In this document: piece by piece, positions 35,150-45,586 of the stretch | Numbering within the stretch: the stretch's first letter is position 1 | How the letters are laid out: each line of letters opens with the position of its first letter | Source of the DNA: Notospermus geniculatus | Taxonomy: Eukaryota > Nemertea > Pilidiophora > Heteronemertea > Lineidae | Reading direction: 5' to 3' | NCBI GenBank assembly: GCA_002633025.1 | Contig: NMRB01000038.1 | Location: 315,177 to 379,176 of the forward strand | Length of the DNA stretch: 64,000 bases | Made by a program: the position numbers and the translations under genes | Notes under the pieces: model-generated | What the model saw: only the letters and a program-made list of their open reading frames with translations | Databases searched by the model: none | Told to the model about the DNA's origin: nothing

Positions 35150-35755
35150 AGCAACCTATTATTTTCTGGTTTTAAGGGGGTTCCCTTCCCAATGAGGGGT
35201 CAAAAATCATTCAGCATGGTTGCCTGTTGTAGCATAGCTGAGATAAATCCCACTGCATCATTATTACATAATCTGATTGTATAATTGTGTTGTCACCACA
35301 GCAACCTACTGTTTTCTGGCTTTAACTTGTTCGCCTCTGAGAAAGAGGTCAAATATCATTCAGCATGGTTGTCTGCTGTAGCATAGATAAAGATGAATCG
35401 CACTGCATCATTATTACGTAATCTGATTGCAAAATTCTGTTGTCATCACCTGCAGCCTATTGTTTTCTGGTTGGGTTCCCCTCTGAGGAAGGGGCCAAAC
35501 ATCATTGGTTGTCTGTTGCAGCATACTGTAGATAAGATGAATCCCATTGCATCATTATTACATATACATTAGTCTGATTGCATAATTATCTGTTGTCACC
35601 ATAACATCCTAGTGTTTTGTGGTTTTAAGGGGTTCCCTCCCAATGAGGGGTCAAACATCATTCAACATGGTTGACTGTTGTAGCATAGATAAGATGAATC
35701 CCACTGCATCATTGTTACATAATGCGGTTGCATAATCCTCTGTTGTCATCATTTA
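35150..35755. repeat. tandem repeat, ~151-bp unit, 4 copies
   Basis: Units start at about 35151 (GCAACCTATTATTTTCTGG), 35301, 35452 and 35603. Each contains GGTCAAA.ATCATTCAGCATG, GTTGTAGCATAG, CACTGCATCATTATTAC and AATCTGATTG. It directly abuts the truncated 5' side of the BEL/Pao remnant. Confidence 0.92.
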
Positions 35756-36434
35756 GCCTTTCGGTACATTTATCTCCTTTTGCAGGATCATATTCTGTTT
35801 TTCATGCTGTGACTGATTTCCTCCAGAACAAAGGTATAGGATCAGTCATTTCACATACATGTATAAACTAACAAGGCACGACACTTAAAAGCCAAGCGTA
35901 GCAATGGTTCGGTACTACAGTCACGTTAGTTGAACCGAGCCTGTGCCAGTGTGGTAATTTCAGTTTCGTCCATAAAGGTTAGGGGCCCATGCAGTGTGAC
36001 CTGGACTCGTCAGCAAGCCAGTCACACCACAACCAGAACTTGAGCCCCAAAAAAGAACAGTGTAAACAGTTAAGTAACTAAATTTGTTAGTAGTAAGTAA
36101 ATCTGAACAGTAACTGAACTGTAAAGATGTGATACCATGCATGCTGTCAGTATCACTTGACCTACTTACCTCAAACTGTGACTTGAAAACAGGGGCTAGG
36201 CTAGCTATCTAGGCCTATAATAGGAATAGGCCTAGCTGTTTCATGTCAGCCAAACCAAAGAAGCTGGTCAGCCAGCATACGATTGTGGTGGGCCTAGGCA
36301 TATTTTGTGATAACAAGTCAAAGGTCAGCCAAGTAGGCCTACCTTTGGTAATGGTTGGCCAGTCTTAAATGTGAAAAACACTTTAGCAGTTTCGGCCTAG
36401 TTTAGACTAGCCTTTAGTACTGTGCATGTGTGTA
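35756..36434. other. intergenic, nothing supported
   Basis: No gene or repeat with support. Several TAGGCCTA words occur, as elsewhere in the window. Confidence 0.45.
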
Positions 36435-36436
36435 CT

Positions 36437-36737
36437 AGTGTCGGGTAGTGACACTGTCCCACTGACTCGTGGTAGGCCTACAGTGCACTGAACAGTCAGT
36501 GCATGAGCATGATGAGTGCTGAACATGCTGAATCTGAACTGACCACAATGCATTTCCAATCCGCTCAGCTTTCCAGTCATCTGCGCCTTCATCATCATTT
36601 TCCTCATCTCCAGAAGTATCTGCCTCGTCTGCTGCCGCAAGTTCTCTTCTTTGTTGCAAAGGCTCAAACTGATAGGGCTGTACATTAGCGAAATCCACGT
36701 CCAAATCGGAATCGGAATCACTCATTGAATGCGCCAT
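36437..36737 (-). CDS. candidate first exon of a protein with an acidic N-terminus and PYxFEP motif
   Basis: The open frame starts at 36737 (or MSDSDSD at 36725) and reads MSDSDSDLDVDFANVQ, PYQFEPLQQR, then an acidic stretch (EADTSGDEENDDEGADDW) and KAERIGNALW. In my recollection, invertebrate and fish proteins annotated as P2X7-like intracellular-domain proteins begin with a similar acidic segment, a PYxFEP-type motif and then RxGN-x-x-W. The Cys-rich continuation expected after that is not clear in frame. The coding exon may therefore end near 36,545, or the gene may be broken. The family assignment is inference from the short motifs. Confidence 0.4.
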
Positions 36738-37097
36738 CTTGCATGTCTTGCATTGTCATCATGCCCAGATTGGCCATTCATGATTTTGTTACGAATTGGC
36801 AAAGATGACGTCACAGCTCGCCGCCTATCGACAACTGATGTAACTACGGCTGGAATTCCGCATTCTCCACTGGGGCATTGGGGCAAGGTTTTTATGCTGC
36901 CAGAAGTACCGTCAAACACATTTTTATCGTACCCAATCATGTTGTTTATTGTAAATACCTTCTGAGACACCCAGGCATCTGAGAATGAACATTATTGGCT
37001 CATTGGATTGCCCAGGTTGACAAACCTAGGGGTAGGATGTGTTTCCAAGGCTGTAGCTGTTCAAGGAGATGAGATATGAAGGCGTGACAGACCGGAC

Positions 37098-37142
37098 ACA
37101 CAGACAGACAGACAGACAGACAGACACACACACACACACACA
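37098..37142. repeat. microsatellite (CAGA)n(CA)n
   Basis: CAGACAGACAGACAGACAGA runs into CACACACACACACACA. Confidence 0.97.
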
Positions 37143-37236
37143 GACACCATGACCAAAAACAATATGGTTCCCGATCTTAATGATCGGGAACCATAATCAA
37201 CCGGGTTTTTACGGACTGCGGACACACAACACTGAC

Positions 37237-37330
37237 CTTTTATGGACATTATTCCTACAAAATTCTTTGAATTCGACAGCTCTTTTTGTTCCGAGTCGGA
37301 CGAATTGCTTCCTTCTTGATAGGCGGCCAT
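37237..37330 (-). CDS. possible first exon, unknown protein
   Basis: The start codon sits in a good context (GCCATGGCC). It is followed by 31 codons (MAAYQEGSNSSDSEQKELSN...) and a donor-like AAAAG|GTCAGT at 37236. It is acidic and serine-rich with no domain. No downstream exon was identified, so this is only suggestive. Confidence 0.2.
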
Positions 37331-37482
37331 GGCTAAAATGACCGTGTTCTGTAGACTTGTCGCACTAGTCTGTCACGGCTCTCCGTTTTTTGCTGTGTCG
37401 GACACGTGCTGGACGGGTACGTATCGCACACGGAACGGACCAGTCTGTCACCGCCTTTACACCGTGATGCTTAGTGAGTCTA

Positions 37483-37952
37483 TAGCGCCGTTTAGACGAG
37501 CAAGCCATAAAACCACATTCAGATTCGATCCGATTCAATCCGATCGACCCGCATTCTGCACCGGATGTGTTCCAATTTTTTGGGTAGCGTTTACACACGC
37601 ATGTTGATCTGGTCACATTCCGACTTCAAATATTCCTTTTGGAACTCTCCACAGCGAATGCGGTCAGTGGAGGAAGAAAAACCACATCAATGCGCATGCG
37701 AGCAGGTAGAATGAATCCGGATTCGGGTCTCATTTGCGTTTAGACGAGAATTTTAATCTGGTCGTATGTGGTTCAATGTGGGCTAGTGCGGTCGAATGTG
37801 GATTCGGGACCAGCGAAATTGGTGGTTCATTTTAAATCCTCATAGGACCACATAAGACCACATTGGGTAGCGTTTACACGCAAGATTTTCGAACCACAAT
37901 CGGATTCGATCGGATCATTTGTGGATTTTTGCCTGTCGTCTAAACGGCCCTT
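37483..37952. mobile_element. MITE, ~470 bp (GCCGTTTAGACGA termini)
   Basis: The termini AGCGCCGTTTAGACGAGCAA (left) and GCCTGTCGTCTAAACGGCCC (right) are inverted. Internal repeats include GGGTAGCGTTTACAC (37580 and 37865), TTTGCGTTTAGACGAG, and GATTCGATC(C/G)GATT words near both ends. There is no ORF. Confidence 0.8.
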
Positions 37953-38190
37953 ATTGATCGACTGAGGTGGAATAGGGAGCACCGATCACGCTGATCACGC
38001 GAGAATATACGCGTGGGTTTGAACTGATAGTACACACATGCCACCTATTATTCATGACGATTCAAGGTATGATTGGCCGCCGCGCGGCGTGCTTGACGCA
38101 AGGGCCAAACGCGCCGCGTAGCGGCGAACAGCGAAGCTAGCGAAAGGCTTGTCACGGGTCAGTCATTAGAAAGGGACTCATAGGAAATAT

Positions 38191-40566
38191 GTACACCCTT
38201 AATCATAAGTAAATGCACACCTAATAATCTTAAATATTTTCCAAAATCTTCAGTGGATCAACCTTTGCTTTTTACGGCAATTATTTAGGGCATCAAGACA
38301 CATTTTGAGACCAAAAATATCATGAACTTGCATGAGTTATATTTTTGACAAAAGTTTGAAATTTCTATAACAAACCGTGATTTTCAATCGCATATTTTTC
38401 AGAAGAGAAACCAATGTCACTTTAAAGCCTGTTTGTTTCCCAGCAAAATTCTTTTTTTCAGATTTAAAAAATTCTGTGGTGAACAGAAGTTACAGAGCAT
38501 TTTCCAAATCGGTTTTCCAGTCAAGTCAGGGCTATTCCTTCTGTCTTATTTAGATCTACCCAGAGCTTTACGGGCGAGGGATGCAAGGGGAAAAACGTGG
38601 GAGTTGAGAATTCGGTAGTGGAGATCGGTAATGTGGATCCGGAACTGGAGGAAACAAGATTACCAGCTGAAAGAATTTTTTCGGAATGGAGGGATGAATG
38701 CGACACATATTTGCGATTTTAATAATCTGCCATGCATCCCCTCCATTCCAAAATAAACGGCTACCGTTAGGCTACCTACGGCAGCCTAGCGGTAGCCCGC
38801 GTAGCTATGGCATTATTGATTAGGACCTATGGGAAAATTCCACAGCAGCACTGAAATCCCGTGAATGAAAAAAAAGTATTTGTCGGCTAATCCAAGTCAT
38901 TCACAGGCCCAAAAAGAAACATCATATTCGTGGATATTTATTCACTTATTCCAGCAATCGGTACCCAAGCACACTTGTCACAAAAGCACGTGAACGACGT
39001 GCTGAACTAGCAGTGGGATATAGAGAACTACATGTCGGCATGAATTAGGCAAAGCAGACAAAGAACTCTGTTACTAAGCCACATTTTTGACAATGGCTTG
39101 TGCGGATTGAATGGCCGATTACGCTGTTAATGGGCATGATTTCTTATCTGCACGGGGTGGTAGACTGAAGCGAACATTCGACTTCTGCTTGGCCTATAAG
39201 CAGAAAGCAGACGACCACCATAAAATGCCGAATTTTCGTGTTATTTTCGGCGATATTGTATCCATTCATATATGATTATTGACTACGGATATTTTTCGTG
39301 GAAACAGTACCGAAAAGCACAACTAATACGGCGTGTTCTCGCGATGGGAGACAAAATTGCACATTCTTGAAAAGTCTACTATGAGGCATTCTACTCGCTG
39401 GTTCGACAAAGCAATTCGCTGGCTACGCCGTTTTTCCGCCTGGCGGCGGGCCCGGGAACCATTGCGTCCAGCCTGCTGAATATTGTCAATAGGCCTATTT
39501 ATGGCCTGGTCAACAATAGTTACTCCTGGTGACACTCCACCATCGAGTAATCCAAGGCCAGGCGGTCTTTTGTGTGGGATGAGTGGTGGTGTCACCTTTC
39601 GTGTTCCTCCGTATGCCCGAGCCACACGGTCCAATTAAATTTGACCAAAAAAGTTTGAACAAAAAATTTTATCGTGTAGCACGGGGAAAATTCACAAATT
39701 TGACCAACCAAATTTCGAAATCCAAAATCGTTTTGGATAGAGGCCTGTCCTATTTTTCTCCTAAGATTTGACCAAATAATTACAAATCGTACCGTGTGGC
39801 ACGGGGAAATATTTTTATTGTCCGATTGACATCCTGATTGCGGTGACGAGGCCTTTTTTGCCTTTTTGTTATGAATAGCCATAGATGTCAGTCATTTTCA
39901 CGGCGTTGGGACTATTTTATATGGTTATGTCATCTATACTGTGCCTCCTTGACTCTGTATTCGAAGAAACTGATAAAAAAATCCACCGTGTGGATTGAGA
40001 GGGTGGAATGGAAAAATTTGACCAAAAAGTTTGATCAAAAAGTTTGCCAGAAAAATTGGATCGTGTGAACTGAGCATTACCAATGAAGGCAGGAGAGCCT
40101 ACGTAACCTCTTGTGGAATTGACGCCATTTACTAACTTCACCTGCGATGAATGGGACTTATTATTTCGTGAACTTGACCTTAGGACAATAAGGAAAGATC
40201 GACTATAAAATAAGACTTGGACTGTTGACCGGAGTTTCGACTGAAATTTTCTGATAAAGTCTTCATAATTACGATATGGAGGCTCCAATTGAAAATTTGA
40301 AAATTTATTCGTGTACAGAAACAGCAAAGCTTGAAAATGACGTTGGTTTCGCTTCTAAAAAATATGCGATTGTAAATCACACTTTTTTATAGAATTTTCA
40401 AACTTTTGTCAAAAATACAACTCATGCAAGTTCATGATATTTTTGGTCTCAAAATGTGCCTTGATGCCCTAAATAATAGCCGTAAAAAGCAAAGGTTGAT
40501 CCGCTGAAGATTTTGGGAAATATTTAAGATTATTAGGTGTGCATTTACTTATGATTAAGGGTGTAC
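38191..40566. mobile_element. 2.4-kb foldback element with ~215-230-bp TIRs
   Basis: The left arm (38191-38405, GTACACCCTTAATCATAAGT, then AACCTTTGCTTTTTACGGC and CATGAACTTGCATGAGTTAT) is reverse-complemented at 40352-40566. The ~1.9-kb interior has no recognisable transposase. It has internal inverted words near 39620 and 40060 (AAATTTGACCAA(A/C), CCGTGTGG/CACGGTCC), suggesting a second, nested element. The 103-codon open frame at 39323-39634 (minus) has no domain. Confidence 0.85.
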
Positions 40567-40773
40567 CTAATGTTCAGTTGGAATATACCGGTTGGTTCAC
40601 GTTTTTAGTGGCTGTGAACGTTAGATGGCGAACGTTAGAACGTTAGGTAGCGATATACTGACAGATTTGCCGGGGAATTGCTCTGTGGATGTTGTACAAT
40701 GTGATTTTCTGAGTTGCAACGTCATTTCTAATTATCATAAATATGTTGAGTAGCTGGAATATATTATAGACAT

Positions 40774-40850
40774 GGCCCGCTGGCGCATCGGTAGAACGTG
40801 CGGCTATGAATCAGGGGCGCCGGGTTCGAACCTTGGGAGGGGGTACTTTT
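40774..40850 (+). mobile_element. tRNA-like SINE head
   Basis: An A-box-like TGGCGCATCGGTAGAACG and a B box GGGTTCGAACC about 30 bases later give the spacing of an internal polymerase III promoter. The acceptor stem does not close as in a true tRNA, so a tRNA-derived SINE fragment is more likely. Confidence 0.5.
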
Positions 40851-40993
40851 TCACAGGTCTGTTTCTCTGTTATATTTTTTTTCTTCAACATTCTTAGGTC
40901 GCAGGAGGAAAGCCTATCTCCCCCAGCCCTTCCATTTCTCTACAAAACTGCATAACCCTACCTGCTAATAAATACTTATAACCACAGATCCCT

Positions 40994-41055
40994 GTCAGCT
41001 GCCCTGCATTCAGAGAGGCTATTCACTAGTCTCTCTGAATGCAGGGGCAGCTGAC
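40994..41055. repeat. hairpin, ~25-bp arms
   Basis: GTCAGCTGCCCTGCATTCAG with AGAG pairs with CTCTCTGAATGCAGGGGCAG with CTGAC around ATTCACTAG-like loop bases. It adjoins the GGTAACCGG inverted repeat at 41059. Confidence 0.85.
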
Positions 41056-41058
41056 TAC

Positions 41059-41110
41059 GGTAACCGGAAAAACGCCGACCGACCTACTCGCCGACCTACC
41101 GACCGACCGA
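41059..41110 (+). repeat. 52-bp repeat, inverted copy at 55535-55586
   Basis: GGTAACCGGAAAAACGCCGA followed by CCGACCTACT and (C)GACCGACC words is exactly repeated on the other strand at 55535-55586. The pair flanks the 14.4-kb segment holding the MULE-type gene. Confidence 0.85.
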
Positions 41111-41806
41111 CTCACCGACTGCAGACCTGAGAGTTTCTTTGTGTATTATTAACGACGGCGACGTATCGAATCCATGTATCAAATACATGGTACATGGACT
41201 CATAAACAAAGGCCTTTTGGTCCCGAAAACATCCCACTAATAACAATGAACAAGGTCGATTATTTAGGCCTATCGCGGCAAGCGGCATGATAACACTTGC
41301 AGCGCCATGGTGCTCCGAAAGGAATTCCGGAACTGGCGTATGCATTTTGGCCGCGTGTGTGACGTCAGAGGCTGTGCCAAGTATGGTCGCAGTTACGCTA
41401 CTATTCCATTCATTCTGTTCACGATTAGAGTTGATTGACCAATCGGAAAGAAGAACGCGATTATGGCGCGAAGAAACGTGAATACATAATGTGGATTGCG
41501 CATAGATTATTCATTTTCGCTTGGCCACGTGTTCGACCGCGTTCATGGCGACTTCGTCAATGAGGAACCGGAGGAACTAACGTCACGACGTGGCGCTGCG
41601 ATCGAGGTGACCGAAGTTTCTTTTTTCGCCGTGATGGATGGCGATAACGGCAACATCTTCATCGCATTTTTTCCTGTAGAAAAATGTACTGCTGATTATT
41701 TTCATGACGCAACGTCAACACCTAAAACGACGTCAATGACGTCAGTTCGGTCCACTCGATCGCTGCGCCGACCTGTCGGACGGCACGCGGGGGGGGGGGG
41801 TTCCTC

Positions 41807-42169
41807 ATTAGGCCATGTAAAAAAAATAGTTGGTTAGCATCCCCTCCCGCCATGGAAATAACCCCCTCCTCAAAATTTTTTTTATTTTTTATTTTCAAAA
41901 AGCCTTTCAAAAAACACCAAAAGAGTGATAAAATTGTAGGCCTAGGCTGGGATGATGAAATAAAATTTAATTATAAGGATAGAAAGAAGTTTTTGTTTCA
42001 ATTCATATCTATTACATTTGAAATTTCCCTGAGGTTGCCATGATTACCATGGTAACATGCATCTCAAACTGAATAAAAAATTTAAAAAACACCTCCCTCC
42101 CTCCTCAGAAAATTGAGAGTGGAAGGATGCTAACCAACTATTTTTTTTTACATGGCCTTAGGCCTAATG
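41807..42169. mobile_element. MITE, 363 bp
   Basis: The inverted termini contain CATTAGGCC, ATGTAAAAAAAATAGTTGG and TTAGCATCC (41807-41845 and 42124-42169). There is no ORF. It lies next to a G-homopolymer. Confidence 0.85.
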
Positions 42170-42247
42170 GGCGATTCGGAGAATGACTTTGGGGCAGGGT
42201 GATAGGATGAGAAATGGGCACAAATGACGGAATGGTTGGGGGAAAGC

Positions 42248-42352
42248 CATCCAGAGAACATCAGGGGTCTTAACGCTCGCTCCCTTCACCGCACCCTTTG
42301 TGTGCGGTGATGGAGCGAGCGAGCACTAAGATCTCTGATGTTCTCAGGATGG
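42248..42352. mobile_element. hairpin MITE, ~105 bp
   Basis: GAGAACATCAGGGGTCTTAA, CGCTCGCTCC and CACCGCAC pair with the reverse-complementary right arm around CCTTTGT. This is a typical tiny foldback element. Confidence 0.8.
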
Positions 42353-42663
42353 GGAAAACTAGTTTCTGAAATGTTTCTTTGATTTGCCACCAGATTTTCC
42401 ATGGAGGTAGGCCCCCCCGGGGTAGGCCCTATAAAATTTTATACCTCCATGGATTTTCTCAGCCGGGCGCGTTAAGTCTTTCCAGGCGGGATTTTCGTTC
42501 CTGGCTGTTAGCGACAACTTGTTCACTGCAGGCCAAGGGGTAGGCCCAGGCCCTGTCAAAAATTAGGCCGACTCCGAAGTCATCCGACACCAAAAAAAGA
42601 ACACGAGATTGCTCCACAAGAATTCAACAAAGCATCCACAAGCATGGAAAGTCCCAGGCGCAT

Positions 42664-42813
42664 GCATATTCATAAAACCTTCTATTTTTGATAAAACTTA
42701 AGTCTAAGTGTGACACTTATCCTTTGTTCAACCCTGGAGGAATTATAATTTCTCGAAGGTTCAACACAAAAGATAAGTATCACACTTTGACTTAAGTAGT
42801 TTTATGAACATGG
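42664..42813. mobile_element. hairpin MITE, ~150 bp
   Basis: CAT(A)TTCATAAAAC, ACTTAAGTCTAAGTGTGA and CACTTATCCTTTGTTCAACC are inverted on the right (GGTTCAACACAAAAGATAAG, TATCACACTTTGACTTAAGT, GTTTTATGAACATG). Confidence 0.8.
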
Positions 42814-43076
42814 GTCCTGGGTATGATCTAAGGAGCAAGCAGCTCAGACTGGAAAGAACTACAATGATGTTAAAAATAAAGATATTTATTTAAAGATATT
42901 TTTGATATACAACTTCACACAGCACTTTCAACAATAGATTCAAAGTATGACTGGCAGCAAAAATACATATTTTGAGAATTTGTTTAAGGAAAGGAACTGG
43001 TATTTTTGATTTTCTCATACAGCAGTAGACAAAATATGGCTAGTAAGGAACTGGTATTTTAGATTTTCTCAATAGT

Positions 43077-43190
43077 GAGCTTCTGCAAGCGCCCGGTTAG
43101 GCTCTACGACGACGTTTATCTATTGTGTGAGTGCACCCAAACAATAGATAAACGTAGTCGTATGGCCTAACCGGGGGCTTGCAGAAGCTC
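43077..43190. mobile_element. hairpin MITE, 114 bp
   Basis: GAGCTTCTGCAAGCGCCCGG, TTAGGC and TACGACGACGTTTATCTATT pair with the right arm around a short loop. Nearly perfect ~50-bp arms. Confidence 0.85.
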
Positions 43191-43700
43191 TCTATTCAGC
43201 AGTAAAATACGGCTAGTAGCAAAAACAAATACTTTGCGGGTACTGCAAATTTGTGCCCAGGAAGGAACTGGTAAAGTTGCGGTATTTTCTCATTCAGCAG
43301 TTTATGTACCAGTACCTCAAATACCGGCACCGGTAAGTCATGTAGGTAAAATCAGTTTCATGTACAAAAAGGGGTCAATGAGCATCATTCAGACAGATAT
43401 TTCAAACTGAGATATGTCTTGACAACAAAAGAATTTGATTATATACAACTTGAGAACTGCTAACAATAACCTACAAGCATGTCTACCGTACATGTATCTT
43501 GATTTTTGTAATTCTATCCCATGTTACCACTGGTCACTTCCACCTGCAATAGCCAGGGGCCTTATTCACACAACTACCATCCATATAATACTAGTCAAAA
43601 GAATTTTGTAACATTCCAGGCGCTGTTGTGCGTCAACCATGATAGAACGACGATAATGCCTAACTCAATCATATTTTGTGAACAAGGTCCCACATAATAC

Positions 43701-43747
43701 CAAGAATATATTACCCAATATCTAGCCATATGGGTAATATATTCTTG
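43701..43747. repeat. short hairpin
   Basis: CAAGAATATATTACCCA pairs with TGGGTAATATATTCTTG around ATATCTAGCCATA. Confidence 0.85.
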
Positions 43748-44357
43748 ATAATACAAATGAGACTTCAGTGTCATTATCAACATGCCACAATGCAAAAACC
43801 GGGTACCGGTATATTACACAGACCTATTTGGCAGGACAAAAACATAGTACATGTAAACATAATATCAACAGTGGAGGACATGGAATGAAAATCTGTGACA
43901 TGTGGCGTCAATTTGCACAAGACAATGTGGAGAAGCACATTTGACTAGAGCTACATGTATTACCTGAGTAGAGAAAGTAAGAAATGATTATTTCTGTACT
44001 TTCCTGGGGGACTTCGAATTACAAAGATAATAAAAATTCATAAAATGAAACATGACAAACACGAACAGCAATTTAATTTTCTTCATAAAATATTGCATAA
44101 AATGAACATTTAAATTTATTAACTGAAGCTTCTTTTTAGTGCTAATGGTCAAAATAGTGAATGAAACTCGTGTGCATGTACCGGTATTTTTCGGTGAGTT
44201 TTCAGCTTTGAGGTGTAGAAAACTCTCCGAAAACACATACACACGCGAGCTATCTGCTATGTTAATCTTTTAGTCTATTAAAACAAATGCTAATAACGAA
44301 GTATGACGAAAACGTCTAATACAATCTTTTAAAACGTAATGAAATTATGCATTTGTA

Positions 44358-45474
44358 CATGCCACACAGACTTTGCAATTCATAATAAAACCAACCAATA
44401 AAACGTGTAGGATGATGGTAAATGCAGCTCTGAGTCTCAGCTGAATGCACAACCAGAACATCCAATACAGGAATCCCAGACGTCATCAAATCATGCCACT
44501 GGACATCAAAATGACGCAAACAGAGCTACTTGTGCAGATGACGTCATCACAGAAAAATTCGTCATTTAATTTTTCTGTGAAGACGTATCTTGACGGTCAA
44601 TTTGACGTTGGACGTCAGCGATCCACGTGGTGCCAGGGGAGTGTGTGCGGTCTGCACGTGGCGCACTTTGTCGTCGACATCACCATGGTGGACTGCAGGT
44701 CAAAAGTGACGTCATAGAGCCATTATACAAGCTCTATAGGGTGCAACACATGGATTCACATTACACCTGACATCACACATTGCGTGACTTTATCAAGTTT
44801 ATGCTTTGAAACCTCTATACAACTTTGAAAACAAATGAATTTGTACACCGTTACAAAATGCCACATTCTGCAATTCATAATAAAATAAATCAATAAAACC
44901 CGTAGGATGATTATATGAATGCAGTTGTCGTTACACAAGAGGTTTACCACATGACGTCATCAAGGTGGCGTTGGCTGCCACACTGACCACGTGTTTCCTG
45001 ACAATGCCTGAAGGAACATCACGATGATGCGGTGACGTTATTTCGTGTGGTGTCTCATCGCATCATGCAGAATGTCAATCCACGTGTAGCAGCCTATCGA
45101 CGAAAGTTTGCATCACTTTGACAGCCAGTCACATGACTTGATGACATCAGTGCAAAATAACGTCATTGCATCATCCTTTGTCCAGCACGGACTTTATGAC
45201 GTCACGTGGGAAACCTATAACTTTGAAAACAAATGAATTTGTGCACCATTACAACATGCCACATTCTGCAATTCATAATAAAATAAATCAATAAAACCCG
45301 TAGGATGATATATGAATGCAGTTGTGAGGTCTTATTCTTGTACCTCAAAAAGTAATGAACAATAAAAACTTCCAAAAGAACCCTTGAAAACATGCAAATT
45401 ACACATCTTTACAACATGCCACACGACTCCGCAATGAAATTTGCAGGGTGTTATTTAAATGCAGTTAGTTTTTT
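44358..45474. repeat. dispersed-tandem ~70-bp repeat, 4 copies
   Basis: CATGCCACA(T/C)..CTGCAATTCATAATAAAA, CAATAAAACCCGTAGGATGA and ATGAATGCAGTTG recur at ~44358, 44857, 45254 and (diverged) 45414. This is a decaying tandem array immediately downstream of the MULE-type gene (minus strand). Confidence 0.8.
44539..45204. promoter_or_regulatory. cluster of perfect TGACGTCA (CRE-type) sites
   Basis: Perfect TGACGTCA palindromes occur at 44539-44546, 44707-44714, 44952-44959 and 45197-45204, with further GACGTCA/ACGTCAT partial sites between. CREB/ATF-family factors bind this motif in animals. Whether these are functional or simply part of the surrounding repeat is unknown. Confidence 0.35.
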
Positions 45475-45586
45475 TCCTTGTTGTACATGCAACTGGAAAG
45501 TCAGTCTTTGAAAGCACTTGCATATCTGTCATTCACACTCTCCTGGTCTCCTACTAATTATATGTCCAGTCTTCTTTGAAGAACAC

